64,000 bases of DNA from Thozetella sp. PMI_491 (GCA_021432635.1 MU270070.1:395044-459043); one strand, 5' to 3'. Counted from the first letter of the stretch, positions 1 through 13,206 are shown. Made by a program: numbers and translations. The notes: generated by a model from the sequence alone, not told the origin.

Positions 1-240
1 CCGAGACCACAGGAGACTGGTGCTGTGCCGGGCCGGGCGGCGGCGGCGGCGGTTGTTGTGGGTGAGGCATCGCATGTGGAGACATTGGATGTTGCTGCGG
101 CGGCGGCGGCGGCGGCTGCTGCTGATGTTGTTGTGGCGGGGGCGGCGGTTGTCGTTGTGGTTCTGGAATGTGGGTATGGGATGGAGGCGGCGGCTGCAGA
201 CCAAGTGGCAGCGCCATGGCGTTGAACTGCTCATGGAGCC
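1..240 (-). repeat. Trinucleotide-rich Pro/Gln/His low-complexity coding tract
   Basis: Imperfect GCG/CTG/TTG runs on the + strand (clearest at 41-56 and 97-150) read as polyproline and polyglutamine in the C-terminal part of the C2H2 gene. Such tracts often vary in length between strains. Confidence 0.75.
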
Positions 241-1485
241 GCATTGCTGACGACCTCGACCGCACCGGCGCCGAGAGGTGCTTCATGGACGGTTTCCGGG
301 ACACACCCCTTATCTGCTGTGGCATCTCGGACACGGGGCGCTTGTTCGTCAACCCATTCGTTGCCATTGCTAGGTCCTGGCGACACACTATCCTCGCCTG
401 GTCGTGGGCCAGCTTGGCCAAGAAGCGGGGCTCGTCCCGGGCCTCGTCGAAGAACTCCAGTAGATCCTGCAGCTTGCCTGGGCTCTCGTTTTCGAGGAAG
501 CCCTGCTGGTGTCCCGTCGCCTCCATATCCCACTCAAACATGGGCTGTTGATCCCGTGGGAGGTGCCCGTACAGCATCCCAATCAGCTCCTTCCACGCGT
601 GATGCAGCGTTGCCTGGTGCAGCAGTCCATAGATGGTGTTGGAGTGGCTCCAGTGCGCCTTAGTGCCGCCGGCTTCGTAGTGGTGGGCAACGTGATCGAA
701 GTAACGGTCCCGCGTCGGCAGGAAGGCTGCGCAGAAGCCGCAGGCCCAGGCTGTCTTGCGCTTCGTATACTGTACCACACGGTCGGCGTGGGGGCACGTG
801 GTGCAGCCGTGGGCTTGCCGGTGGTGCTGGTTGAACGTGTTGGCACCCCAGAAAACGCGGTTGCAGCTCGGGCAAGGGTACTTCTTGTAGCGCTCGTGGA
901 ATTCGTCCTCGTGTCGCTTCCAGTCGAACTTGCGCTGGAACTTGGTGTCGCAGAAGCTGCACCAGTAGGCGCGCGTCGTCGAGGGCGAGCGGATGATGTT
1001 GCTCTTCATAGGTGCCTGCGACGGCAGCGACGGGTGGCTGGCGAGGTGCTGGGTCGGGGAGGTAACGGAGGACAAAGACGACGCCATCGAGGCTGCAGTC
1101 GACGTCGAGAGGACGCTGGCGCGGGCTGAGGACCGGGAGCTGGCCGTCGAGAGCGAGAGCCGCAGGCCGTGGTCCGAGGCTCCGCCGAACGTAGACGGAG
1201 CGCTGACGAAGCTCCTGTCATCGCCTCCGTCTTCGTTGGCTGGCGGTGGTTAGCGAGGGCCGAGAAGGGGGCTGCCTCTTCTGCAGCGGCGCGTGTGCGA
1301 CAAGAGAGGGACAGATGAAGCGTGCTGAACTCACCGAAGACGAGACCTTGGTCCGGATAGTCCTCGAGCAAGGCTCGCAGCAGAGCCTCTCTCGACAGGC
1401 CGCAGTCGGTGAGGGCCTGGACGTGGAGGCGGGCCGCGGCCATGGTGTCGCCGGGAGGGTTCCGGAAGGGGTCCATGGGATCCAT
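1..1485 (-). CDS. C2H2 zinc-finger transcription factor, 3' end cut by the window edge
   Basis: A probable nuclear DNA-binding regulator, partial: the stop codon lies beyond base 1. Exons read as 1485-1335 and 1239-1, with an intron at 1334-1240 (GTGAGT donor, CTAAC branch, CAG acceptor). The first ATG after the upstream in-frame stop is at 1485; a second at 1476 is possible. Three C2H2 fingers are visible: CSFC-x12-H-x4-H near residue 143, CPSC-x12-H-x4-H near residue 174 and CGFC-x12-H-x3-H near residue 219. A Ser/Thr-rich stretch precedes them. A charged, probably helical segment follows, and then a long Pro/Gln/His-rich tail encoded by CCG/CAG-type repeats at 1-240. The target genes cannot be told from sequence. 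The frame and the fingers are secure; the name of the factor is not. Confidence 0.85.
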
Positions 1486-4400
1486 GGACGGCGGCGGCGG
1501 AGGGGGGAGGTTCGGGGGGAACTGGGCCGGGGGAGGGACGCTCAATCGGCGCGGTTATCGTCGTCGGTCGAGCGTCGTCGTCCACCGGAAGGGGGGCAGG
1601 TTCGGCAGCGCTGCGGAAAGGTGGTTTGTGGTCAAAACGAGCGTGGAGGAGGGTCAATCGACGGAGCGAGAGCGATGGTGCAGCGAGCAAGCGTGTGTGG
1701 TCATGCCATGCTAATCGGGGCACGACAGGATGGCAGCATCAGGTTCGGGACGAACGAGCGGGCGGTTGCAAAAGGAAGTTAGGCTCAAGTCGGCGAGAGG
1801 AAGAGGGAGGGAAGGAGACGGGGTTGGTGGAGAGGGAAGGATCCCGGCCCCTGGTGGATGCTGGGCCTGTAAGACCGGGCCATCAGCGCTGGCCGACGAG
1901 GGTGCGAAGTAGGTCAGTGGTTCAATCGTACTGACCCCGGTAGGGAAAGGCAAGCGCATGCGTCTTGGCGTTCCCAGTAGGGAATCCCAAAAAGGGCAGC
2001 GGCCTAGCAGGGGGTGAGTGGGGAGGGGTGCGAGCAGGGGCAAGAGCGCCTTGGGCCCTTGTTTTTTTTTCTCGTTCCTTCCAATTGCCCGCCAACCGCC
2101 TCCTCTCCCACTCTCCCACGCTCCAACTTCTAATTACACACTACCTATTCCGCTGCCGGGAGAAGGGGGGGGGGGCTGCTGCTGGCCCCCATGGTTGCTA
2201 AGCACAGCACGTACAGCACACACAGCACAGCAACGCGCACTGACGACTGACGGCGCGCCGCGCCCTCAGATAGAGAGGGACGACGGAGGCTAGGCACGCG
2301 GCTGTCGGTGCCGCCCAGCGCCATGTAAGCCACCTAGTTAGTGCCAACAACAAACCCAAATAAAAAAAGACAACGATGCACGATCCATGATGCCTGATCC
2401 GTGATCCTCGAGGCCTCCCCCTAGCAGATTGAGGTCGATCCTCCGCAGAGCCCGCGGGCGCACAGGGCAACCTCGCAGCAAACAGCACGGTGTGGAGGAC
2501 GTCATCCCAAGATGGCAGACAGCTCGAAGGGGGGGGGGGGGGTGTTTGCTGATGATGCGCGCGGGTCCACGGTCCTGTCCTGGCGCCGATCACAACGATT
2601 CTCGAGGTAGCGGTCGGGATTGGTGCGAGCGACGCGGCGGCTTGGGGGAGAAGCGTGGGAGGGTGGGCTGAGAGAGGCGGCCCACCTGAAACAAGCCAGG
2701 GGCCGTCACTGCTCAGAGGACTGGCCCAACGTTTCGAAACACGACAACCTGCATGGCTGGGACCCTAACGGGCCAATCACGGGCCGCAGGCATGGCGCCC
2801 TCGCAGCGCGACCGCGCGACGTGGTTCGTCATTTGTTTCCCTCGCCCAGATAAAGACGATGTTGGGCGCCTTTTTTCCCACCTTCTCCATATCTCTTGTC
2901 TGGTGTTTCTGCTGCTGCTTGCTGCCACTGCTCCGCACCCGCGTCCGCCAGCTTATTACCTAGGCACTAGGCACTCGGCTCCCGTCCCGATGCGGCACCT
3001 CGGCGGTTTGTGTTGCGCGCTGAGGGGGCTTTGCGGATCGCCTGATCGAGATGTAGCTTGCAGCTGCTGGAGCCTGGACGCGGTGTCCATGTCCATACAC
3101 ACTGTGCCGAGAACGGGCCTTGTTTTTCTTTTCTCGTTTTCGACCCTATTTGAGCCTTCTCTCTCTCTCTCTCTGGCCCTGTTTCTTTTCCTGCCGTCTG
3201 GGCTGCCAGGGACATTGGATGACAGCTTGGTGGAGCTACACAGAGGTAGGGTAGAGCTTCCTTCGCATCGGATACCCCCCCCTTTTTCTTGCCTCTTTCC
3301 CCCCCGCCTCTTCCCTGCTGCCGCCGCCCGGCGAACAGACTTCCCAACAAGATGAGATGCGAGAGCGAAATAGGGCGTCACATCAACTCCGGATCTGCAA
3401 CCCAGCACATCGCATCGGGTATGTACCATACGAGATAAAATCTCCTTTGCATCCCGCGGCGAGGTGACGACATGGTCTGCCCCGCATAGTGCGACGGCAT
3501 TTTGCCCGGCAGTCCTGTTTTGCTATTCTTCATCCGCTCGTGGCCGCCATCCCCGCCCCCCTTGGCAAGCGCCCCCCTGCGGGAGATGAAATGGGATCGA
3601 ACACGGGCTCGCGCAAGCTCGGCCCCACTTGGGACGCCAACTATCATGAAAAAAATCCAGGCTATGGCAACGCCGTTCCAGGAACCGATGTTTCAGGGCC
3701 AACTCTGCCAGGTGGACGGCACGCCCACGACGGGCCGGCCGGGCGATTTTTTGCCTGACAGTGCACCAAATTGCGCGCTGCCGTCAGCAAGGAGCGCGGC
3801 ACGGCCTGCGCACCCAGCTAGCGCCGGGGGACCGCGCCCCTCGTCTCGTCCCTGGCTTCGGCATGTCGCCGGTGCTGGCCCGCGATGGCTATTGTTGGCA
3901 CTACCTACATACCTACGTACACCTTGCGCTACGATTCCCTATTAAGCCCGTCCGCGCCCTGGCCCGGCGTCTCTCGTACTTGGCTGGCTGCATCCTTCGG
4001 TGAAGTGAAATTCCCTCATCGCCCATCACAGGTGTCCTGCCGGGCGCCTCCGCGTCCGCTCTCCTGCGCTTCTGCCGCAGTTGACTGGCCGTGGCATCCT
4101 GCTGGCCCCGGGGTGCTTCCCTCTAGTTATATCGGCATCGTCTCCTGCCGCTGTGGTCTGATCAGCGTGGACAGGTGGCGGCCAAAGCAAGCTGGTGCTA
4201 GCCCAGCCCCAGGGCCCAGGCCCCCAGGCCTCGCGCCATGATGGCGTAAGCTCCATTTCGATGCGAATGGAGCTGCGTGAGCGGAGGCTTGCGGCCCCTT
4301 CCACCGAGGGAGCCGAGGCGCTGACGTGCCGCCTCACTTTCGTATTCCCTGCGGCGGACGTTGGTTTTCAGTTCTAATCTGGACAACCAATCGGCTTGAC

Positions 4401-6662
4401 GCACTCATAGAGCCCTCCTTCGGCTCAAGCAGATCATGCCAGCCTCGTCTTGGTCTCGCCTCCCTTTGCATTTGCAGTCTGCATCCTGGGGGTAGTAGTA
4501 CATAGCACCAGTTTGAGACCTCCTGCATTCGTAGGCTCCAATAACGGCCTTCTCCAATGTGGAACATGTTCGGTTAGGCCCCAGCTTCCCCACCTCGCAG
4601 GTGGAACGGCGTTGCGGAGTTGGGCGCAGCCTGCAGACCAACGTTCGGATCTGGTACAATAAGGGCCATCTTGCGCCATCGCGATGCCCTCTAATGGAGC
4701 AGCGATACTCAACGAGGAATGCCAAGAAGGAGCGAGCAGAAAAGAGCCATGCTGCGGCCAATCACGGGCGTTTACCAGACCAACCCAAGCTGCAAAGGCG
4801 CCGGAACGGCAGCGCGGATGTGGCGTACGACTAGCTTTGCAGCTACTCCGGGACTGCTCCGCGCTATGTGTTGATGCCACACTCCCTCCCTCCAGACTCC
4901 ACACGCCTTCAGCTGCGCTGTTAGTCGGCCCTTTGTGCCCCATCTGTGTCCTTTAACCTTCTGCTGGCTGTTGGATGAGACGCCTCTGAGGGTCTAGCGG
5001 TACTTGCAAGATGCGCATGAGAGCTGGGGTCAACTCTTGAACCCAGAACTCTGTCTGTGACCATGTTGCATGTATTGTAGTCGTTCCTTGGACTGCCCTT
5101 CGAGGGCTTGCTGAGTTATAACCCCCTTGTGACTCGCTCTTGGGTTATTCGTTCCTCGCACCCCCCTACTCCAGTCTCTCATTCCCAACTACGTAGGGCA
5201 TGAGGCGGAGAGGTATGGGGAGGGCATTCTCCGTAGACCATAAAGTAGATATGAAAAGTTATCGAGAACTTTGGCATTGGCTAGCACTTGTGGGTGACAA
5301 GTGAGATGATGGCTAGGGTTGTTACAAACAGAGCATACGCGGTACTGAAGAAATGTGGAGAGAAGGGGCAGGCTGCCTGACAATGACATTACATCTTACA
5401 GAGGGCGGATGCTGTCTCGCATGCTCCAGCGGTGGTTCAGATCCTGATGAGGTGAGGTCCGCTTGCTAGATATTCTGCTGATTCTCAGCAGCTCGTTGTT
5501 GAGAGGGGAGACCCGAGTCATTTTGTAGCTTGTCTCCAGCGATTTGTGGCCTCCGCGGTTGCTTCGCTCGTATTTCAAGATCCCAAAGCCCCCACATGGG
5601 CGGTTTCAAGGGTCTCGTTTACGCTTGCAAGAAGGCGCACGGGAGATACTAGGGACTGCGCCTGTCTCCTGAAAGCGTGCTTCCCCAACAATTAGCCAAG
5701 GAGACCAGAAATGCGTGTCTACTATCCAGCAGCCTTTGAGTTTCGATATCTAGTCGGCAAAGGCGCTGAGACTCGGAGTTGAGGCCCATGACGGACCACG
5801 GCCCGTCCCGCGCCACTTCGCCTTAGTGCCTCGATAGCAGAACGCCCCGGTTGCTGCGGGAGCCGAGCATATCAGTGCTACACCGCAATGCAGTACGTAC
5901 TCACCTTACAGCATGTTGCAGGCCTTGTATTCGGGTCGCCTGGCGCGATTGCTAAGACAGCTGACTCGTGGTGTGCCTGCCCTGGCATTCCTACGATATT
6001 TCCCGGGTTCTCGACACCGGCTAAACGCGTTGCGCTGGGCCGTGGTGGTCGGTGGCAAAGCTGGTGAAGATAAGTCGTCTGAAAACCGCGCTGCGTGTCT
6101 ACCGATGCTATGCCCGACAGGCTCTCCCGGGTGCAATAGGGAAGCCGGCGGCATCAAGAGTCGGAAATTGCACCCCGCCGATTCCAATCTCGCCGATGTG
6201 TCGGGAGTCTAGGACCGAGAGCCGCCCAGCATGAATCCGGTTTCCGCCAGCAATCCCGTTCATTGCATCTTCTATCGGGGTATCAGAGAACCAAGCCGTG
6301 CCGTACATAAGCTATACCATAGAACGCAGGTGTGGTGTCCCACCTCCCTTGTTCAGACCGCCGTCTTCACATGCAAGGTACAGAACGACCGTTTTGCCTC
6401 GGTGCCATCGTTTCTCCGAATGAGATGCCTTGCGGCTCGTTGGGCAGGTAAATGATGTATACCTCAGGCTCTAGTATTAGATGGCCTGTATACCGGTTCC
6501 TGGATTTGCCTTTCCTTTCCTCGTCCTCTCCCTCATAATCCCAAGCCTCCTCCCCATGGACCGTTCGTGTACTTCGTCCTGCCTGAGTGTACCAACTTCG
6601 CGTTCCCGCGAGAGAGGACTCGCAGTTTCAATCGTGAGCGAGCCATCCTAGGTGTGCGCGAC
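1486..6662. other. 5.2 kb gene-free spacer between two transcription-factor genes
   Basis: This lies 5' of the C2H2 gene and 3' of the Zn2Cys6 gene. I see no ORF with family motifs or convincing splice structure. It contains G runs (11 G at 2165-2175, 14 G at 2529-2542), a TC-dinucleotide tract near 3158-3174 and CT-rich blocks near 3280-3330, as is usual for fungal promoters and long 5' leaders. The segment 4960-6480 is less GC-rich and featureless to me. Confidence 0.6.
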
Positions 6663-9568
6663 CTAGAGGAGCTCAAAGCCCGCCTCCTTGAGCATCTGAC
6701 CCGTCGGCAGCAGTGGCCTTCCCTGCATGGGGAATGGCCAGAATAACGGGTTCTCCATCGCATTTCCCATAGATCGGAGGCCTCCCGTGGCGACGCCTGC
6801 TCGCGATTCCGCCCCGACGCTCCCATCAGGAGGGGCCCCTGTCGTGAAGGAGCTGATGAAGTCCGACTCCTGGACGTTAGGAGCGAAGAAGTTGAGGCTG
6901 CTAGTGACGGGACGTGTGGTGCCATCGTCTTCGTCGTCACTGTCGAGCACTGCACCTTCGTCTCCTGTCCCCCTCTTGATTTCTACCTCAATGTCCCATT
7001 TCTTGGCGAGGTAGCGCAAGATGTTCAACGCTTGTTCGGCAAAATGATGGCAGGGCGCCATCTCCGTGAGATCCGCGATGCCTTGGCTGATGGCCTCGGC
7101 AACGCGCGGCTCGATCTTGGACGGACGCCGGCGTTGCTGCGTGGGAGATGGTGGCCCCTTCTGCGAGGATGCGCCGCTCGCCTCGGGCGTTTCCGCCGAG
7201 GGAGGCGAGGCGCCGATGGCGAGGTGCACGATGGAGGACGTAAGAACGAAATAAGGAACGAAGGAGGGCGTGCGCCGCAGGGTGTACAGCTGGGAGTACG
7301 ACCGTAAAAGACCCTGGATCGCGTCGGCCGCCTGGATGCACACGTCGCGGGGTGAGACTTTGGAGCCAAGGATGCGGAGCTTGATGAGAGGGCGGAAGAG
7401 GAGGAGGATGGCGAAGTGGTAGTACATGCTGATTCCTGGGTCAACAGGCGCAGGAGAGCAAGGACGGCCGGCGCAAGAGCGACGCCGGAAGGGATGCGAC
7501 TTACTGTGCAAACAGGACGGCCGGGGTGAAATTGTGCCCGAGTCGCAGCACGCCGGGGATGCGGTCATACCAGTTCAGGTACTGCGTGTATATGCTGAGC
7601 AGGTCTCGGCTGGTGAGTGGCCGGCCCGGCGAGTGAAGGATATACAGGGACTGGTGAACGAGCTCGCTCAGCTCGCAGAAGCACTTGTACACCGACCGTA
7701 CGTTGGATGGTTGCTCGCAGGACCGTTGCAGAGGCACGCCTAGTTGAAGTTAGTCCCCCTCCTCTCGGCACGCAAGCTTCTCGTGTTCTCACCATCATCC
7801 GTGTAGGGAATCCAGAGCGAGGCCTCGATGTCGTCAATGATCGCAGGCTTCGGAGGCAGGCGGGGAAAGCAAGAACACTGTGGAAGCGACCCGGTGGCTA
7901 GAGACCACGCGCTGGGGTGTGTCAGAGGGTGGAATCTACGGGAGGGCGGAGCAGCTCGATACTCACTGGTCCAGAGCGAAGGCGCCCCAAAACGTGGCGG
8001 CTTGGACCGCTGCCTCGTCGTCGTCGTATCCATCATCGTGAATTCGATGCAGGCCCATCTCGATGGCCAATCGGATGCTTTGGCCGGCGTAGTACCAACT
8101 CTCGGAGTCGCGCCCGCAGCTCGCCTCCCTGATGGACATTATCCCCAGGGCCTGGATGGTCGTTAGCGTGTGGTGGTTATCTTCCTCATTGAAGAGGCGC
8201 TGGCACTCTTTGAAGAAGTGGTCCCCAGACGTGTGTGGGTCGTTGGGGATGGCCCGCGTGGTCGGCTTGCTCGAGAACCGGCACCCCAGTGCCAGCAGGG
8301 CGTTGACGAGGATGGGCGAGCAGAAGCGGGCCCGGCCGTCTTGGAAGTCGCGGATAAAGTGCTCTTTGCTCAGCGAGGCGAAGGTGGGATACTCCCAGCA
8401 AAAGTACAGCGCGAGTAGGTGCTGCACCAGCTGCGAGTCCGACGTGATGTCTGTCCAGGTCCCAGGCGGTATGCGTATCTCTGGGACCTCAGGGGCCAGG
8501 ATCTGGTCCATTCCCTGGAAGCGGTGACCCTCCGAGGAGCTGTCGGCCGTCTCCGATACCCAAGACCCGACGCGGGACTGTGAAGGCCCCCGGATCGTAT
8601 CCGAGCTCCAGTTCATGATATCCGGGTGCGAGTCGCTTCTTGTCGAGACCGTCTGGCTCTGCGACGAGAACTGACCGCCCCACGGGCTAGGCTGGTCCGT
8701 CTCGTACTTGACCCCCGGGTGCTGGCTGGACACGGGGCTCACGGCGGCGCTCAGACCAGGGGCCATCCCGGAGTAGCTCGCCTGACCACCGCCGGCGAAG
8801 CCAGACACGGGAGGGATGTTAGCCCCGCCAGGGCCGTGGGAGCGCCCTGCCAGGTTGGGCATTGCGCCGCCGCCCGAGGGCAAGGTGCCGCCCAGCCAGT
8901 CTGATATGGTCTCGATGCTTTGTCCACCTCGCAGGCGGGTGAGCACCTCCTCCCAGACATCCGGGCGCACGAGCGCAGAGAAGACCTGCTCGTTGGATCG
9001 CTGCTGACGCCGTAGCAGCTCGATCTCATGGCGAAGGGTATCTTTGGACTGACGGACCGGTACTTCGTAGACGCAGTCGGCGTCCTTTTGCACCTTGCAT
9101 CTGCCACAGGGCTTCTGTCCGTCGCACTGCACGGTCCCTAGTCAGTAAGGCGCAGCACAGATGACGGCTACGGCCCGTTCAAGGGAGGCGATAGGATAAT
9201 GGAGGGGGTGGAGGAGTGTGGGCAGGGTGGATAAGGCGGGGGGCGACGGGGAGGAGGCGAGGTTGGCTGTACGCGGCGCGGAGCCGTACCTTTGCGCGTT
9301 TCTTGCGGCACTCGGTGCAGGCGTTGGGCGTCACGATGCCTAAGCCCCGCCTTCGCTTGGAGATGTTCAGGGCATTTTGCGAAGCAGCCTGCGACGACGA
9401 GGACGAAGGCGCGGCGGACGGGTTGTTCGAGGAGGCGCCCGGGGCGAGGGGTGTGGAGGCATGATGCTTCCCGGATGCGCCCGAGGGCGCGGGCGTCGAA
9501 GACGAGGCCGGCGGAGGATTGTCGTCGGCGGAGGCCATCGCGGGAGGATCCTCGTCCATGGGATCCAT
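6663..9568 (-). CDS. Zn(II)2Cys6 transcription factor with fungal-specific regulatory domain
   Basis: A nuclear regulator of 852 residues in five exons: 9568-9290, 9126-7967, 7911-7793, 7739-7505 and 7428-6663. All joins are GT-AG and keep frame. The first intron splits the zinc cluster; after joining it reads C-x2-C-x6-C-x5-C-x2-C-x7-C at residues 84-111. A short basic/heptad segment and the middle homology region (Fungal_trans) follow. Exon 3 restores a conserved ALDHAWSLATG stretch and exon 5 begins at the conserved HMYYHFAILLLFRP stretch. The N-terminus and the part after the cluster are Ser/Pro/Gly-rich. Proteins of this subfamily are often labelled NirA-like in databases, but nothing here proves a role in nitrate control, so no symbol is given. 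A second ATG lies three codons downstream of the chosen start. Confidence 0.9.
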
Positions 9569-11576
9569 CGCGTCAGTGGCCGGTCTGCTCGGATCGGCAG
9601 ATGGCTGGTGGCTCTCGCGCGCAGCTCCTTATTGGGAGACCGCACAACACACTCGAGTCTCGTGGCGGCCGGCGCGCGCAAACATGCTCGAGGGCCTTGC
9701 GAGGGGGCCGAGAAGGGTCGTTGTGCCGGAATAAAACCATCAATTGAATTACAGGGGGAAACCGAGGGCTGGGGGGACTGAGATTCAGTTTTTTTGGGGT
9801 GGATACGGCCTGGAGCGCTACCTGTGCTGTAGGGTGCCAATCTTCTGGAAGCTATGGGAAAGTGTGCGGGACGGCAAAGATTCCCATGCGTCACGATTGC
9901 CCGCGAAAAAGCCGACAAGGCGGGGAGGGAGGGAGGGGCTGGCGGAGAAGGAACTTGGGCACCCCGGTTTAAGGCTGCGACATGACGGGAGCATTCATTC
10001 AGCTCGGGTAGATGAGACGGACAGGAGAAAAGAGAGAGAGACAGAAGGCAGCCAGAACACGGGGGCGGGCCTGATAGCCACGCGGGAGGCAAAATCAAAG
10101 GGCTGAAGGAATGGAGAAAATGGCAACCGCTACCCGGGGCCGATGGGTTGGAGTGGGTGTTTGGAGCTCTCTAGCGTCTGCCCGCGCACCATCGCCCGGC
10201 TCTCGTGGCGCATGCGAGTGGCTGGGGGGAGGGGCGGCATAAGGGAAGGAAAGGAGAGAGCCGTCGCCGCATTGATGGGCCAGACTCCAAGCTCCACGCA
10301 CTGGGATGGATTCCGAGACAACGGCCGGTCAGGCTTGAAGAGGTGGGGAGGGGGGGGGGGGGGGGGGGGGCCTTCTGTCCCGCAAGTGCTGGTTCCTTAA
10401 TGTGTCAACAGGTTATAGCATGGAGCCGCCTGCCCTGTGCCCATGGCCCAGTGAGTGCCAGATTTGGGGGATCTTATTATGGCGAGCCCTGTCAACTATC
10501 CATCACCACCCTCCGGCTCGCGGTGTCGGATCGTGGCGCCGCAAGCTGTCTTGGTTCCTTGAGGGGCTGGGTCTGTGGCACGAGCTGTCGTTCAGCACCC
10601 TCAGGTGCCTCAAAGCTCCCCCCCTCCCACTGCAGCTCTTTCGACCCCGCAGCAGGTTTGGTTTGCGGCCGGAGGAAGTTCCCCGCGGTTCAGCTAGGCC
10701 CGCTTGGGTTGGTAAGCTCGGGTGCACTTGGTGCCCTGGGAGCGCGGCAGCCTCCCAAAGGCCACAAGCGGGAGCGGAACGACCAGGGTTCGACTGCGAG
10801 ACTACCACGGCCGGACCACTGGCGAGCGAGGGCAGGCCAGAAATGAAGCTGCACCCTAAGATTGTCCCACCCTAAGATTGTCTCCTCCGCGCGCCGTTTG
10901 CTGGCAGCGCCGAGCTCCCGCCCGAGCCGACCCAGCACCCGGAGCTGGACAAGGACGGGCTCTTGGTCGTTCTGGTCGTCTGCCGCCGAGATGAGCTTAT
11001 TTCCCGATCCCACGGGGCGCAATGCAGCAGAGAGCGGCATTTGCGACAGGGAGCAGGCTCTCAGGAAGCAGAGACACGGTCACCACATAATATAAATAAT
11101 ATAGCGGGCTAGGTAAGCGTATCTGAGACAGGGGACAGGGACACCGCACATTGGCCAAGCATTGCAAACTCGCAAAAGGTCCAGAAGCGCCCAAAATCCG
11201 GTACTTACCGGGCCGTGCTCTAGAAGGGGACTGTGCCGCTACGGAGTAACACCACAGCGATCCCATCAATACCTCACACAGGAGAACTTGCCGTGCACAT
11301 TGACTGGCTGGCTGCTGACGGAACAAACCAAATCTCTCTTGTAATGACCGGCCCCCCTGACAGAGCGATCCAGCACCTAAACATTACAGCGAGCCTTTCA
11401 AACGCCAGGTTCCCCATGCCACTCCATCGCCACCCTATGTACAAAACTAGCCTTTCGTAACGATCGCCTGAAGCCTCGCTCGCTTGCTCGCCCAGACAGT
11501 TTTCTCCCGCTCTGCAGGTAAAGAGATACAAAATAAATAGGATTGTTGTGGCGCGCAAGGCGCATCGCGCATTAGA
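9569..11576. other. 2.0 kb spacer upstream of the Zn2Cys6 gene
   Basis: GC-rich, with no supportable gene. It holds the promoter and leader of the Zn2Cys6 regulator and the 3' flank of the Brl1/Brr6-like gene. The notable element is a 21-base G run at 10350-10370. Long frames at 10205-10875 are compositional. Confidence 0.6.
10350..10370 (+). repeat. Poly-G homopolymer, 21 bases
   Basis: Uninterrupted G run preceded by further G-rich sequence from 10342. It could form a G-quadruplex, and its length is likely to be unstable or mis-sequenced. Confidence 0.9.
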
Positions 11577-13206
11577 TCAATATCCCTTGCTTGGGCTCCG
11601 GTTGGCCTTCGTTGGACTGCGCCCCCGGTCCCCCTTGCTCGGGCTTCTCCTTGATGGCGTCTGTGGCGGCATGATTGCCCGGAAGTGCGGGGGTGAGTTG
11701 TCCGTGTCGGTGTCGGCCGCCAGGAGGTCGCGGCGGATGTGGCGCGGCGTCTGGCTGATGGGCGCCCAGATGTACGCCTGGTGCGGGTCGTGCTGGGGGC
11801 TCGTAAGCATGTGCGGCGGCCCCCCGGCCGGCTGCGAAGGGAATGCCGGCGCCGGCTTGATCGGCTCGTGCATGTGGGAGTCGCGGAGGTGGCCGAAGCC
11901 GACGTTGTTGGCCAGGACCATGACCCCGAAGAGGGAGATCACAAAGACCTAGTGGCAGGTTAGCGAACGACAATTCGTATGCAGCGATAGAGAGAATGGG
12001 AAGTGCTGCTTACCCAAGCTTTGACGCTGATAACGCCTACAAACTCGTTCAGGACCTCGGCGAAGTTCTTGGCCGAAACTTGGATGCGCATGACGGCGTC
12101 CTGGTCTTGGTTCATGCATGCCTCCCACCGCTCGCAGTCTTCAGCAATGGCGGGGAGCCGCTCGGCCTTGGGGAAGCACCTGTTCACCTGGTAGTGATCC
12201 TTGCACTGTGACATCTGGTTCAGCAGCTCGCTGCGCGCCTTCTCCGTGGCGTGGGCGAGGTCGGACCGCACCGTGTTGAGGACGGCAAGCCCGACCCATA
12301 GAAGCACACCCACGAGCAACAGGTTGATGCTAAGTTGCAGCCACCGGGCGAGGATCGTCGGCGCACTGGGGTGGTTGCCAATGGCGGTGAGGAAGCCCCC
12401 GAACCAGCCCTGGCGTGGGCCCTTCTTCCCGCCTGCCCGTCTGTCCTGGGACGCACCATCCACATCGCTGTCCGATTCATCCGATTCGTGGGGCAATCTG
12501 GGGCGCACGCTGCCGACGTCGCGGTCGCCCTGCAGTCGCTTCCTCTTGCGCACCTTGTCGCGGTTTCCCCTCGGCACCTCTCCGCGCCCTGGCGTCCGGC
12601 TCCGCACGGCACTCTTTGAGAAAAGCGCCCGGTTGGCCGTGTGCTGCGTAATGGTCATCCCATAATCATCGTCCCGGTCGACGTCAGGGGTGTCGGGCGG
12701 CATCTCGGACGTGTCTGTCATAGCAGGGCTGGACTCAGCGCCAGACATTTCGGAGAATTGGAGCTCGTCGATCCGCTTCTGCGGTGTCGTGAAGGCTGGG
12801 TTTCTAAACGAAGGTGCCGATGGCCGCGGGACCTGGGGATTGAAGTATGAAGTATGCGGAGGCGGGCTTTCGGGTTGCTGCTGGGACGACGACGGCTTCA
12901 ACGGCGAACTTTTTGCACCTGCGGCGGCGAACGGGTTGGGATGCTGGCGGCCGAACTTGAATGGCGAGTCGAACGATGCTGCGGAGAAGGAAGCATTATT
13001 AGCATCTATCCTCGCGCCTTGGGAATGGTAGATCGATCTAGGGAGGGCTAAGAGATGGCGCAAGAGCGCCGAGGTTGCGTATGCGTGGAATCGGACTTAC
13101 TTGGTGGCCGCTGCTGCGACAGTTTGGCAAACGGGCTCGACATGTCCACTGGGGGTTGGTTTTGGTACTCCCAGTCCATGGGACCTTCAAAGGTACGGCG
13201 ATTCAT
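11577..13206 (-). CDS. Brl1/Brr6-family nuclear envelope protein
   Basis: An integral protein of the nuclear envelope/ER. The family helps nuclear pore complexes assemble and controls membrane lipid balance. Exons 13206-13101, 12978-12014 and 11948-11577 give 480 residues. The N-terminal 200 or so residues are polar and disordered, with a basic NLS-like stretch (KVRKRKR). The conserved domain follows: a hydrophobic segment with LQLSINLLLVGVLLWVGLAV, then a lumenal loop with the family's paired cysteines (QCKDHY, RCFP, DCERWEACM), then a second membrane segment (FVISLFGVMVLANNVGF) restored by the last splice. The C-terminal tail is Ser/Pro/Lys-rich. The gene is head-to-head with IWS1. Brl1 and Brr6 cannot be told apart here, so no symbol is given. 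Confidence 0.88.

Noticed and set aside
3585-3620. TTCGATCC-like tRNA B-box on the - strand
   Set aside because: The flanks do not form a T-arm and no cloverleaf or A-box can be placed.
10205-10875. Two overlapping + strand frames of 157-213 codons
   Set aside because: They span the poly-G run and translate to low-information sequence; no family, start context or splice support.
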